Assembly (NCBI GenBank): GCA_016720745.1
Contig: JADKKA010000006.1
Coordinates: 1 to 64,000, forward strand
Length of the DNA: 64,000 nt
Reading direction: 5' to 3'
Origin: Chitinophagaceae bacterium
GTDB lineage: Bacteria; Bacteroidota; Bacteroidia; Chitinophagales; Chitinophagaceae
Under the pieces are notes generated by a model. That model was not told the DNA's origin. It did no database searches and saw only the letters and a list, made by a program, of their open reading frames with translations. The position numbers were made by a program, and so were the translations under genes. Position 1 is the first letter of the stretch, and the number at the start of each line of letters is the position of its first letter. Below, in pieces: positions 36,052 to 44,743 of this stretch.

Positions 36052-36924
36052 TCAGTATTGTGCTTTCAGTATTCTTCTGAAAGTATAGTAGCAGTTTCTG
36101 AAAAAATGGGTTGGTGGCAGGTGGAGCAATTGCGGGTAGGCCTTCATCACTTGTTGAAGGACCTCTGGATAATAACTCAACGGCATATATTGAAAACGAA
36201 CCCCGTCTCTTTTTAGAATATCCTCCCCCTTGCTAAGTGCCTCCCGGATATTTTCCTCACTGGTAAATTCCGGTTTGCTGAATTCTGTATGCGCAAATGC
36301 CTGCAGTTTTTGTTTGATCTTTTCTACTCCACCTAAGAATGAAAAGTGCCAGCCTGCATGGGGAATGGATGGATATTCATCTCTTTTATCCCGCAGACCT
36401 TGTGGCGTGATGGCCCGAAACTGTCGGGCATCCGAAGCAATTGAGCCTTTCCACCAGCGGCTGTTCCCGGTATTCTGGCAATTGAGAAAATAATAATGAA
36501 AGAGCAGGGAGAAAGCAATGGGCTTGCCGGCTGATTTTGCTTTTTGGATGGCCGCCGGTGAAGGGATCTCATCCAGATCACCCATGATCACCAGGTCATC
36601 ATCCTGCATCTGGGTGGCCGCTCCCAGCAATGCATTTCTCTGGCCATTCTCCAGTTTCCAGGCGGCACTGGCCGGATTATACTGATCCTGCGATTCAAAA
36701 ACCAGTCCGCCAGTGGATTGGCTGACCGGGATATAAATGATTTTTTTCTCCCATGGTTTGAATCTTTCTTTGGCCCCTTGAAAATGATAAGGCTTTTCCT
36801 GACCGGCATGGGTAAGATTGGATTCGGCGATCACAAAATAATCGACATAGGGATCCAGGAATTTCAAACGAAATTCCAGCAGTTCCAGTTCATTGAAAAA
36901 AGTAAAACAGTCGAATACCTGCAT
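36052..36924 (-). CDS. Glycosyltransferase family 17-like
   Basis: A 290-residue protein resembling the GT17 family, which contains the beta-1,4-N-acetylglucosaminyltransferase of N-glycan biosynthesis in eukaryotes. It begins QVFDCFTFFNELELLEFRL and has VDYFVIAESNLTHAGQEKP, then LVIMGDLDEIPSPAAI with the acidic DLDE cluster, and FSLLFHYYFLNCQNTG. In bacteria the acceptor is unknown. It is the first gene of the operon with the GT2 gene. Confidence 0.85.
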   Translation of the reverse strand: MQVFDCFTFFNELELLEFRLKFLDPYVDYFVIAESNLTHAGQEKPYHFQGAKERFKPWEKKIIYIPVSQSTGGLVFESQDQYNPASAAWKLENGQRNALLGAATQMQDDDLVIMGDLDEIPSPAAIQKAKSAGKPIAFSLLFHYYFLNCQNTGNSRWWKGSIASDARQFRAITPQGLRDKRDEYPSIPHAGWHFSFLGGVEKIKQKLQAFAHTEFSKPEFTSEENIREALSKGEDILKRDGVRFQYMPLSYYPEVLQQVMKAYPQLLHLPPTHFFRNCYYTFRRILKAQY

Positions 36925-36945
36925 GCCAGTTAGTTGATGTCAGCG

Positions 36946-36953
36946 CAAAAATA
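36946..36953 (-). promoter_or_regulatory. Possible -7 element of the GT17/GT2 operon
   Basis: On the minus strand TATTTTTG fits TAnnTTTG, 21 bases before the start at 36924. No TTTG occurs at the usual spacing upstream. Confidence 0.4.
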
Positions 36954-36985
36954 GCTGTTAAAGACTGGCAAGAACCGGTAATAGT

Positions 36986-38860
36986 TTAACGGATCATCAG
37001 TTTTTTACTGAAGTTCCGGTAACGAATCAGGTACAATCCGGCAGGAAGCCCGGGCAGACTGAGCTGGAATGGCGTACTGCTGATCCTTTTTTCAAGAATA
37101 ACCCGGCCCGTTATATCGGTTACCTGCACCGGATAGGCCGGGTCAAAACTACCTCTGATGCTGATTTCACCAGAAGCCGGATTCGGGTAAATATCCAGCC
37201 CTTCTTCCCCGCCGCTGCACCAGCTTTGCCGAATGGGGGAATAACTGGTACTGCCATTTTTTTCAATCATCCGCAGCCGGTAATAATTGTATCCTTTTGA
37301 AGGAAAGAGATCGGAATAGCTGTATTTATTTCGGTTATTGATCACCGTTAGTGTGTGGAGATATACCCAATCACCTGCCGAGTTTTTCTTTTCAACAATG
37401 AATGACTGTAATTCAGCAGGATCATCGGTTTCCCAATTCAGGAGTACCGACTGCTGCAATGCAGTTGCCCTGAAATAAATTAATCCCACCGGAAGCAGTA
37501 AATGACAATAGCCGGCCGGATTGGTGGAACGTCGAAAAGTATAATTGGGGTTGATGACTCCTGTACTACCGGCACCGGCAGCCTGTGCAGCTGCACAACC
37601 CGGATCCCTTCCGCTTTCCACACCGGCATTGCCAGCTGCAATGGATACCGTAACGACAGGTGTGGCTCCGCTGAAATAAACCACACCACCGCTTCCTCCA
37701 CCACCACCGCCATAACATCGGCCGGTTGTACCGCCATCTGCCGAATTTCCTCCCTGTCCGCCATCGGCCCTGATGATGGCATTGCCATTGTAACTGGCCA
37801 CATTCATGATGATGGTTCCACCGGCACCACCGCCACCGGCTCCATCCGATAAAGAACTTCCGCCATTGGCACCCCGGGCACTGATGTATTCATTATTGCC
37901 ATTGAGCTGATTGGCCCATAGAAAAATAATACCGCCGCCTCTTCCGCCATGTACCGATGAAAATCCATTATTGGAATGACCGGCACCAGCACCGCCACCG
38001 GCGAAAATTTTGGCACCCTGCCAGTTATCCAATGCCTTTCCACCCAATCCGCGAATGGTGGTGGCACATCCCAAAGAACTGGAATTGCCTCCCCCGATTC
38101 CTCCGGCACTTAAATTAGCACCACCCCCTCCACTGTTATTATGATTATTACCTCCGCCGCCTCCATTGACAGGCGCACCACGGCCACCGGTTTGATTGGT
38201 GGCGAGATTTGCAACGCCTTCCCCTTTATAGGCTCCATTCTGAGGTCCGAGACTGGATGCCGTATAAGCATAACCCGTCGCTGGGACTATATTACTACAG
38301 CCACCACCACTGAGCAGGTAACTGCCGCCGAGATAACCGGATGAATCGGCCCAGATGGGTTTGGTTAAAGTAATATCCTGATCTGCATAAATGGCAATCA
38401 CTCCACCGGTTCCTGCGGCACTATCCCAGGGCTGGGCTTTTACGGTATCCATCACATTGGCAGAATAATATTCAGCAAACTGCACCAGCTGCACTTTTTC
38501 ATTCACATCATAGTTATGCAGCAGATCATGAAAAAGAAAAATGGAATCGCCGATGATATAACAGATCGTGCCTACTTCATAAAAGCCGGCACCATTGAGG
38601 GAAGTAGTATCTCCGAAGCTGCTGTTATTGGCCGTACTGATCGATGCTCCCTTCATTTGCAGGACCATCACCATTTTGTTGATCGATAATCCTGCAGGGT
38701 TGGATACACGCAAACAGGATTTGGAAGGGAAAATTTCAATCACCTGGTGATAGGTATTGACTACTCCACTGATATGAGTGGTTTGTCCGGCCCCCCGCGA
38801 CAGGAATCCGAAGACCGCACAAATGGTCAGTATAAAACGAAGAGGTCGCCAAACAGGCAT
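36986..38860 (-). CDS. Glycine-rich surface protein with type IX sorting domain
   Basis: A 624-residue exported protein. The N-terminus is a signal segment (FILTICAVFGFLSRGAGQ). Residues ~190-450 are a long Gly/Asn/Ala-rich region with repeated GGGG stretches, presumably a flexible or beta-helical fold (GGRGAPVNGGGGGNNHNNSG is a sample). After a fibronectin-like module (LNWETDDPAELQSFIVEKKN) it ends with a type IX secretion sorting domain: LDIYPNPASGEISIRG and GLPAGLYLIRYRNFSKKLMI. It should be secreted and surface-attached. The role may be adhesion or matrix formation, which is inference. Confidence 0.85.
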   Translation of the reverse strand: MPVWRPLRFILTICAVFGFLSRGAGQTTHISGVVNTYHQVIEIFPSKSCLRVSNPAGLSINKMVMVLQMKGASISTANNSSFGDTTSLNGAGFYEVGTICYIIGDSIFLFHDLLHNYDVNEKVQLVQFAEYYSANVMDTVKAQPWDSAAGTGGVIAIYADQDITLTKPIWADSSGYLGGSYLLSGGGCSNIVPATGYAYTASSLGPQNGAYKGEGVANLATNQTGGRGAPVNGGGGGNNHNNSGGGGANLSAGGIGGGNSSSLGCATTIRGLGGKALDNWQGAKIFAGGGAGAGHSNNGFSSVHGGRGGGIIFLWANQLNGNNEYISARGANGGSSLSDGAGGGGAGGTIIMNVASYNGNAIIRADGGQGGNSADGGTTGRCYGGGGGGSGGVVYFSGATPVVTVSIAAGNAGVESGRDPGCAAAQAAGAGSTGVINPNYTFRRSTNPAGYCHLLLPVGLIYFRATALQQSVLLNWETDDPAELQSFIVEKKNSAGDWVYLHTLTVINNRNKYSYSDLFPSKGYNYYRLRMIEKNGSTSYSPIRQSWCSGGEEGLDIYPNPASGEISIRGSFDPAYPVQVTDITGRVILEKRISSTPFQLSLPGLPAGLYLIRYRNFSKKLMIR

Positions 38861-38981
38861 AGGCTAGGCAGGTGATTGGTTCTGCTTCAGAAAATTAGGC
38901 AGATCCTGCCAGTATGGAAATAGTGAAATTCCACAGGTCTTAATAACCTTGTTTCGACTGAATTTCCGTTGCTGTTTTGGG

Positions 38982-39254
38982 TTATTTACGGAGTGTTTTA
39001 TGCGTTCCGTCGCAGAAAGGAGGGGTTTTGGTTTGCTTGCACTGGCAAAACCAGACTTCTTCTGTTTTGTCAAACATTACTTTCACACTGCGGTAAGGCA
39101 TTCCTTCCACCTGTTTATGGGCACTGTCGCAAAAAGGTTCGCTGCCACTTAATCCGCAGCTGCACCAGGAATAAACCTTTCCGGGTTGTACGGTGATACC
39201 GGCGGGTTCTTCTGCAGCCACTCTGGGCAATCCTATATTGGGTATTATTTCCAT
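38982..39254 (-). CDS. CDGSH iron-sulfur domain protein (two motifs)
   Basis: A 90-residue protein with two CDGSH-type [2Fe-2S] sites: CSCGLSGSEPFCDSAH and CQCKQTKTPPFCDGTH, each giving three Cys and one His ligands. The start at 39254 (MEIIPNIGLPRVAAEEP) lies 4 bases after the meaB stop, so both genes are translated from one message. Two-motif bacterial CDGSH proteins are thought to carry electrons or clusters, but the partner is unknown. The linkage to meaB hints at a role with radical or cobalamin enzymes, which is inference. Confidence 0.9.
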   Translation of the reverse strand: MEIIPNIGLPRVAAEEPAGITVQPGKVYSWCSCGLSGSEPFCDSAHKQVEGMPYRSVKVMFDKTEEVWFCQCKQTKTPPFCDGTHKTLRK

Positions 39255-39258
39255 GCGT

Positions 39259-40158
39259 TTATTTTGCGGACACAAATTTATAGAGATTGAAATTCCCCTG
39301 CAGGTACAATGTTTCCACTTCTTTTTTCAATGCTGCTTTATCAACATCCTTCATTCTTTTTTGTTCGATCAGGTGATAAGCTTTCTCTGCCAGCAGCCAG
39401 CTATGCTTTTCGGAGACATGTGCTTTTTGAACTGCATGCTGAAGGATATTAAGTAATTCAGCAATTCCTTCTTTTTGGGAAGCGACTGTTTTCACCACAG
39501 GAATCTCATGATAATTCCGGCTGAATGCAGGAGCCAGCATCTGTCGCAGGTTGCTCACAAATTGATTGGCATCGGGCCGGTCGGCTTTGTTGACTACAAA
39601 TACATCAGCAATTTCCATCAAACCGGCCTTCATGGTTTGTATCTCATCTCCGGCCTCAGGCACCACCACTACTACGGTTACATCTGCCAGTCCTGCAATT
39701 TCTATTTCACTTTGTCCGACCCCCACCGTTTCCACAATGATATGATCAAAGGGAAATAGCTTCATCAGATCGCAGATCTCAATAATCTTTGGATGCAATC
39801 CGCCCATAGAACCACGGGTGGCCAGGGAACGAATAAACACATTGGGATGCGTGTACCAGTCATTCATGCGAATCCGGTCGCCCAATAATGCACCCAGGTT
39901 AAAGGGGGAGGAAGGGTCTACACAAAGCACCCCTACTTTTTTTCCTTCAGCCGTGAGCAAACCAATCAGGGCATCCACGAGCGTGCTTTTGCCTGCACCG
40001 GGAGGGCCGGTGATACCGATGATTTTAGTGGATGATGCCGGTAATGATGCCAGTAACTCTTCATAACCGGGATACTCATTTTCTACCAGCGAAATGGCAC
40101 GCGCCAGGGAACGGATATCGCCCGCCTGTATTGCTTCTGTAAGTGCCTGCCAGTTCAT
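39259..40158 (-). CDS. meaB: Methylmalonyl-CoA mutase-associated GTPase MeaB
   Basis: A 299-residue G3E-family GTPase that protects and reloads cobalamin-dependent methylmalonyl-CoA mutase. Walker A is GITGPPGAGKSTLVD, the base-binding and metal region is VLCVDPSSPFNLGALLGDRI, then FIRSLATRGSMGGLH, the Walker B type VETVGVGQSEIEIA, and the G4 motif VVNKADRPDA. Length is normal. The mutase genes are not in the window. The CDGSH gene is 4 bases downstream. Confidence 0.95.
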   Translation of the reverse strand: MNWQALTEAIQAGDIRSLARAISLVENEYPGYEELLASLPASSTKIIGITGPPGAGKSTLVDALIGLLTAEGKKVGVLCVDPSSPFNLGALLGDRIRMNDWYTHPNVFIRSLATRGSMGGLHPKIIEICDLMKLFPFDHIIVETVGVGQSEIEIAGLADVTVVVVVPEAGDEIQTMKAGLMEIADVFVVNKADRPDANQFVSNLRQMLAPAFSRNYHEIPVVKTVASQKEGIAELLNILQHAVQKAHVSEKHSWLLAEKAYHLIEQKRMKDVDKAALKKEVETLYLQGNFNLYKFVSAK

Positions 40159-40254
40159 GCCTTCATTGATTGAAAGGCAACTTACACATTTTATTTTTCA
40201 CGGTTACTGAAAAACAAAGGGCGCCAATGCTGAAAAGTTGAATATTTGCAGCTG

Positions 40255-41025
40255 ATGCAGCCCTTCTCTGTTGTAATTGTATGCAAGAATGAAGCGCCGG
40301 TGATCGGACTGACCCTGCAAAGTCTGCAGGGACTCACCGATGACCTGGTGGTATATGATAATGGCAGCACCGATGGCACGCAGGAGATTGTAAAATCCTT
40401 TGCTGCAAAGCTGACGGAAGGGAGCTGGGAAGGTTTTGGAAAGACCAAAGGCAGGGCCCTGTCACTGGCCCGTTACGACTGGGTCCTTTTTCTGGATGCC
40501 GATGAGGCCGTGGATCCGGAATTATATGCATCCCTGCAGCAATGGGAGGCTCCAGCAGTTCCCACGGTATATGAAATGGCATTCCGGAATTATTTTAAAG
40601 AGAAGCCCCTTCGTTTTGGAGAATGGGGAACCGATTACCATGTCCGTTTGTTTAACCGGAAACAGGTGAACTGGGATGAGGCACCGGTGCATGAGCAGTT
40701 GATCATTCCGGAGGGGACGGTTACAGTAAGACTCAAAGGATTCATCCTGCACCGAACACTACGGTCGGTGGAAGCCTATCAGAAAAAGATGGAGCAGTAT
40801 GCTCAATTGGGGGCAGAAAAATATTACCGGCAGGGTAAAAGATCCGGCTGGCTGAAACGTTTCTTTTCACCGGTCTTTAGTTTTATGAGCAGTTATATTT
40901 TTAAACTGGGATTCCTGGATGGCAAGGAAGGGTATCAGACGGCCCGCATACTGGCGGGCTATACTGCCAGGAAATACAAACTGCTGGAAGAAATGTATCA
41001 AACAAAAAAACAGGAACATTCTTGA
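40255..41025 (+). CDS. Glycosyltransferase family 2 (LPS-core type)
   Basis: A 256-residue GT2 enzyme resembling the KdtX/WaaE group of lipopolysaccharide core beta-glucosyltransferases. Motifs are FSVVIVCKNEAPVIGLTLQS, DDLVVYDNGSTDGTQEIV, and WVLFLDADEAVDPELYAS, where DADE binds the nucleotide sugar; then DYHVRLFNRK and a His-containing VHEQLIIPEG. The basic C-terminus (RFFSPVFSFMSSYIFKLGFL) may associate with the membrane. I prefer ATG 40255 over an upstream TTG (40246). It is six bases upstream of the LON-domain gene. Confidence 0.88.
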   Translation: MQPFSVVIVCKNEAPVIGLTLQSLQGLTDDLVVYDNGSTDGTQEIVKSFAAKLTEGSWEGFGKTKGRALSLARYDWVLFLDADEAVDPELYASLQQWEAPAVPTVYEMAFRNYFKEKPLRFGEWGTDYHVRLFNRKQVNWDEAPVHEQLIIPEGTVTVRLKGFILHRTLRSVEAYQKKMEQYAQLGAEKYYRQGKRSGWLKRFFSPVFSFMSSYIFKLGFLDGKEGYQTARILAGYTARKYKLLEEMYQTKKQEHS

Positions 41026-41031
41026 TATACA

Positions 41032-41673
41032 ATGACGAATTTCATTCCCATATTTCCGCTGAATATTGTGGTGTATCCCGGTGAGGAGCTGAACCTGCAT
41101 ATTTTTGAACCACGGTATAAACAACTGATCACAGAATGTCATGAAGCCAAAAAACCATTTGGTATTCCTACCGTGATCAATAATAAACTCAAGGATTATG
41201 GCTCCCTGGTAGAGATCACCGAGCTTTCCAAAGTGCATGATAATGGAGAAATGGATATTCGTACCCGGGGTGTGCAGATTTTCAGGATACTGGAACTGAT
41301 CCGGGAGATACCGGATAAATTATACAGCGGGGCCATTGTGAATTATCCTGAAACGAACGATACAGGTATTCCGGAACTGATGCGAAAAGTGATCAAGAGT
41401 ATCCGTGACCTGCACCAATTACTGAAACTAAGCAAGGATTTTAAAAAGCCGGATGATCAGCTTCGTGCTTATGATGTGGCGCACCATATAGGCTTATCAT
41501 TGGAAGAGGAATATGAATTACTGGGACTGCCGGATGAAAAGCAAAGGCAGGAATACCTCAAGCGTTTCCTGGCCAAAGCCATTCCGATGGCGGTGGGGAT
41601 GGAGCAGCTGAAAGAAAAAATCAAAATGAACGGACATTTTAAAAACCTGAGTGGGTTTGATATTAATCTGTAA
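41032..41673 (+). CDS. LON substrate-binding domain protein
   Basis: A 213-residue stand-alone LON N-terminal (substrate-binding) domain, without the ATPase and protease parts of Lon. The usual landmarks are IPIFPLNIVVYPGEELNLHI, then FEPRYKQLITEC, PFGIPTVINNK and IRTRGVQIFRI, with a helical C-terminal part (GLSLEEEYELLGLPDEKQR). Its function is unestablished. The gene follows the GT2 gene on the same strand with a six-base gap. Confidence 0.88.
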   Translation: MTNFIPIFPLNIVVYPGEELNLHIFEPRYKQLITECHEAKKPFGIPTVINNKLKDYGSLVEITELSKVHDNGEMDIRTRGVQIFRILELIREIPDKLYSGAIVNYPETNDTGIPELMRKVIKSIRDLHQLLKLSKDFKKPDDQLRAYDVAHHIGLSLEEEYELLGLPDEKQRQEYLKRFLAKAIPMAVGMEQLKEKIKMNGHFKNLSGFDINL

Positions 41674-41898
41674 TCAAAATACAGGCGCATAATAAACTTG
41701 TTTCTCTCGAAATATTTGGAAGGGGATGTGTGGGGAAAACCCGTCAGACATTACAAAAAGGGAAGCGAATAATCTTACTATTGTTTTTGATTTTAATGCT
41801 GCCTGATCTTCCGGAGTTTTATAAACCGAACTGTATTTTATTTTATATAAGCACAAGTGTTTGACATTTTGAAAATACTGACGGAAGGGAATAAGACT

Positions 41899-41906
41899 TA
41901 TTTTTG
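41899..41906 (+). promoter_or_regulatory. Possible -7 element before coaX
   Basis: TATTTTTG fits TAnnTTTG and lies 4 bases before the ATG at 41911. A TTTG at 41868-41871 is too far (27 bases) to be the normal partner. Confidence 0.4.
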
Positions 41907-41910
41907 AAGC

Positions 41911-42639
41911 ATGTCAATCACCCTCTGTTTTGATTTTGGCAATACCCGTAAAAAGGTAGCGGTATTTGAAGGCTCCGAGATACAGGAAGCCATCACCCTG
42001 CCCGATGATGCAAACGAAACCATTCAGCCCCTGATCGCGAAATACAAACCTGCTAAATCCATTCTTTCATCCGTGATTGATCATAATCCGGTGCTGGAAG
42101 AAATACTGACGGCTGCTACCAAATTTCATAAACTCAGTCACCATACCAAGGTTGCCTTTACCACTCCGGTTGGGAAACCCGAAACCATCGGTGCTGATCG
42201 CCTGGCCCTCTCTGCTGCAGCCGTGCATTATTATCCCGGTCAGCATAACCTGGTGATCGGACTGGGAACCTGTATCACCTATAATTTCATCAACAAATTC
42301 CATGAGTTTGTGGGTGGGGCCATTTCACCCGGGATGGAAATGCGGCTTAAGGCCCTGAATTATTACACGGCCAAACTGCCCCTGGTGAAGGCCGACAGCA
42401 ATGTGCCCCTGATCGGGTATGATACCACCACCAATATTACGTCTGGTGTGGTGCTGGGAATGGCCAAAGAGATCGATGGTTTTATTGAGGCTTACCGGGA
42501 GCGGTTCCGCAACTTTAACGTGCTGTTAACCGGGGGCGATATAGTGTATTTGGCATCCCACCTTAAAAACAAGATATTTGCAGACCCTGATTTAATCTTT
42601 AAAGGTCTGTATGCACTCAGTGAAGTCAATAACCCCTAA
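41911..42639 (+). CDS. coaX: Type III pantothenate kinase
   Basis: A 242-residue ATP-dependent kinase that phosphorylates pantothenate, the first step of CoA synthesis. The acetate/sugar kinase fold is shown by ITLCFDFGNTRKKVAVFEG at the N-terminus, VGKPETIGADRLALSAAA (with the catalytic Asp of GADR), and VIGLGTCITYNFI and FVGGAISPGMEMRLKAL later. It overlaps the next gene by 29 bases if that starts at 42611, which is the usual Bacteroidota order coaX, outer-membrane protein, lptC. Confidence 0.93.
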   Translation: MSITLCFDFGNTRKKVAVFEGSEIQEAITLPDDANETIQPLIAKYKPAKSILSSVIDHNPVLEEILTAATKFHKLSHHTKVAFTTPVGKPETIGADRLALSAAAVHYYPGQHNLVIGLGTCITYNFINKFHEFVGGAISPGMEMRLKALNYYTAKLPLVKADSNVPLIGYDTTTNITSGVVLGMAKEIDGFIEAYRERFRNFNVLLTGGDIVYLASHLKNKIFADPDLIFKGLYALSEVNNP

Positions 42640-44059
42640 GATAATCAAGACGTTATACTGCTCAACTGTCACCAGACAGGGGTTATTCATGACGATCCTG
42701 ATTTTGCTTTTTACCGGATTTTCGCCTGTTTCCGGGCAGGATAATTCACCTTATTCCCGATATGGTATTGGCGACCTGGTGCCAGGAACGCATATTAATA
42801 CCCGGGGTATGGCCGGACTTTCTGCCGGATATATTGATCTCCAATCGATCAATTTCAACAATCCGGCCTCCTATTCCAATTTTGAAGGAAATAAGGAACT
42901 CCGCTCCAAGAAACTTTCTTCCGGAAGGACGATCCTGGATATCGGGATCAACCTCGAGAGCCGGACATTGAGAGAGGATAATCCTGCCAAGAAATTTACC
43001 GCCAACAACTTTTTGTTCTCCTATGTACAAGTAGGTGTTCCCCTGAAGAAAAACTGGGGATTGAGTTTTGGATTGCGTCCCATTTCAAGGGTGAGCTATA
43101 AAATTTTCAAAGCAGAAAGACTGATTGATCCACTGTCAGGTCAGCCGATTGATAGTGTAACCACCCGTTTTGAAGGTGATGGTGGGGCTTACCTGGCTTC
43201 GGTGGGTACCGGTATTAAAGTGTTTAAAAAAATATCTCATAACGGACTGGAAGAAAGTCTGAGTCTGGGGATCAATGCCGGTTATATGTTTGGCAAAAGA
43301 TTCAGCAGTAACCGCCGTGAATTCCGGAATGACAGTGTGCAGTATTTTACCGGAAATTTTGAAACCAGGACCAATTATGGCAATATCAATTTCAACGCCG
43401 GTTTGCAGTATATCAAACCGCTGAAGGGCAAGAACATGGTCTTTATTGCAGGGATCTATGGTGCCTGGAGCCAGAAGCTGAATGCCACTCAGGACCGCAT
43501 CCGCGAAACATCGGTATATGATGAGAACCGTGGTGACCTGCGACTGGACAGTGTGGAAGAAGTAAAAGATATCAAAGGAAAAATCATCCTGCCTTCTACC
43601 ATTACAGCAGGCTTCACTTTACAGCGCTTTCCCGATTATAAAAAGAAAGGCGGATGGCTGATCGGTTTGGATATCAATTCCCAGAACTGGGAATCTTATC
43701 GTATTTATGGTCAGTCGGATTCTGTAAGAAATAAATTTGAAGTAAGACTGGGCGGACATATCATCCCCATCCCACGTGATAGTTATTTCAGCAATGTAAC
43801 TTACCGTTGGGGATTCTTTACCGGTCCGGATTATATCAATGTACAGAACAAACTCCCCAGCTATGGTATTACCATGGGCTTTGGTTTACCGGTACGTAAT
43901 TACAATCGTTTAAGTCCGAACCAGTCATCCGGTATCAATTTAGCATTTGAATATATCAAGCGTGGTAACAGCCAGAACCTGGTCAGGGAAAGCCTGTTCA
44001 GGGTCTCTGCCGGTTTCTCACTCAGCGATATCTGGTTCATCAAACGCAAGTATGATTAA
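42611..44059 (+). CDS. Outer-membrane beta-barrel protein
   Basis: An exported protein of up to 482 residues, with an outer-membrane barrel of FadL-like type. The hydrophobic signal is MTILILLFTGFSPVSG (start at 42689 possible, ATG 42611 upstream overlaps coaX). Barrel-like features are the opening DNSPYSRYGIGDLVPGTHIN, then GLSFGLRPISRVSYKI and many aromatic-ended strands, ending FRVSAGFSLSDIWFIKRKYD. The exact substrate is unknown. It overlaps lptC by 8 bases, indicating one operon with coaX and lptC, probably linked to envelope biogenesis. Confidence 0.8.
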   Translation: MHSVKSITPKIIKTLYCSTVTRQGLFMTILILLFTGFSPVSGQDNSPYSRYGIGDLVPGTHINTRGMAGLSAGYIDLQSINFNNPASYSNFEGNKELRSKKLSSGRTILDIGINLESRTLREDNPAKKFTANNFLFSYVQVGVPLKKNWGLSFGLRPISRVSYKIFKAERLIDPLSGQPIDSVTTRFEGDGGAYLASVGTGIKVFKKISHNGLEESLSLGINAGYMFGKRFSSNRREFRNDSVQYFTGNFETRTNYGNINFNAGLQYIKPLKGKNMVFIAGIYGAWSQKLNATQDRIRETSVYDENRGDLRLDSVEEVKDIKGKIILPSTITAGFTLQRFPDYKKKGGWLIGLDINSQNWESYRIYGQSDSVRNKFEVRLGGHIIPIPRDSYFSNVTYRWGFFTGPDYINVQNKLPSYGITMGFGLPVRNYNRLSPNQSSGINLAFEYIKRGNSQNLVRESLFRVSAGFSLSDIWFIKRKYD

Positions 44060-44627
44060 CCTTTTGCGAAATAATAAAATACTTTACGCAGCAGCTATCC
44101 TTACGGGCTGCTGTTTTCTTTTGGCCTGTGAAAATGATGCCGACAAGGTAAAGGACTGGACCAAGAAGGTGATCATGCAGGAAGAGGCAACGGATATAGA
44201 GAGTTACCTGAGCCAGAATGGTGTGATGAAGGCCCGTTTAAAAGCACCTAAAATGATCCGCTTTTATGCAGATACCATTTATGTGGAGTTTCCCAAAACC
44301 CTGCATGTGGATTTTTATGATGACAGCACGCAGATAGAATCCCGGCTCGACGCACGCTATGGAAAATATTTTGAAAGCATCAATAAAGTCTACCTCCGCG
44401 ACAGCGTGGTTGTGATCACCGTAAAAGGAGATACCCTGAGAAGCCCCGATCTCTGGTGGGACCAAAACAGTAAAATGTTTTATACGGATAAGTATGCGAT
44501 CTATCATGGGATTGGAAAAAACATTTATGGGGGCAAGGGCTTAACCGCCACACAGGATCTTAGCAGTGTCATTTTTAACCAGCCTACCGGAACTGTACAG
44601 GTGTCGGAGGGGGGCTTTCCGAAATAG
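44052..44627 (+). CDS. lptC: LPS export protein LptC, lipoprotein form
   Basis: A 191-residue envelope protein. The N-terminus is a lipoprotein signal (AAILTGCCFLLAC, Cys in LLAC). The LptC-like beta-jellyroll reads IESYLSQNGVMKARLKAPKM, FYADTIYVEFPKTLHVDFYD, IESRLDARYGKYF and WWDQNSKMFYTDKYAI. LptC helps pass lipopolysaccharide from the inner membrane to the periplasmic bridge. The start ATG at 44052 overlaps the end of the barrel gene. The lptA/B genes are not nearby. Confidence 0.88.
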   Translation: MINLLRNNKILYAAAILTGCCFLLACENDADKVKDWTKKVIMQEEATDIESYLSQNGVMKARLKAPKMIRFYADTIYVEFPKTLHVDFYDDSTQIESRLDARYGKYFESINKVYLRDSVVVITVKGDTLRSPDLWWDQNSKMFYTDKYAIYHGIGKNIYGGKGLTATQDLSSVIFNQPTGTVQVSEGGFPK

Positions 44628-44635
44628 CGTTTACC

Positions 44636-44733
44636 TGCGTCTGACGTCTCGAAGAGCGTCTGCGTCTGATGTCTCGAAGAGCATCTGACGCTTATTAATT
44701 AAATTGTCAGACGCCCTATAGGCGTCAGACACC
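44636..44733. repeat. Tandem 25-bp units plus palindrome
   Basis: Units TGCGTCTGACGTCTCGAAGA and GCGTC (44636-44660) and a near copy (44661-44685) are followed by GACGCC-CTATA-GGCGTC (44710-44726). The whole 44628-44743 gap is made of this, with no gene. It probably acts only as a spacer or an RNA hairpin. Confidence 0.8.
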
Positions 44734-44743
44734 AACCACACAT

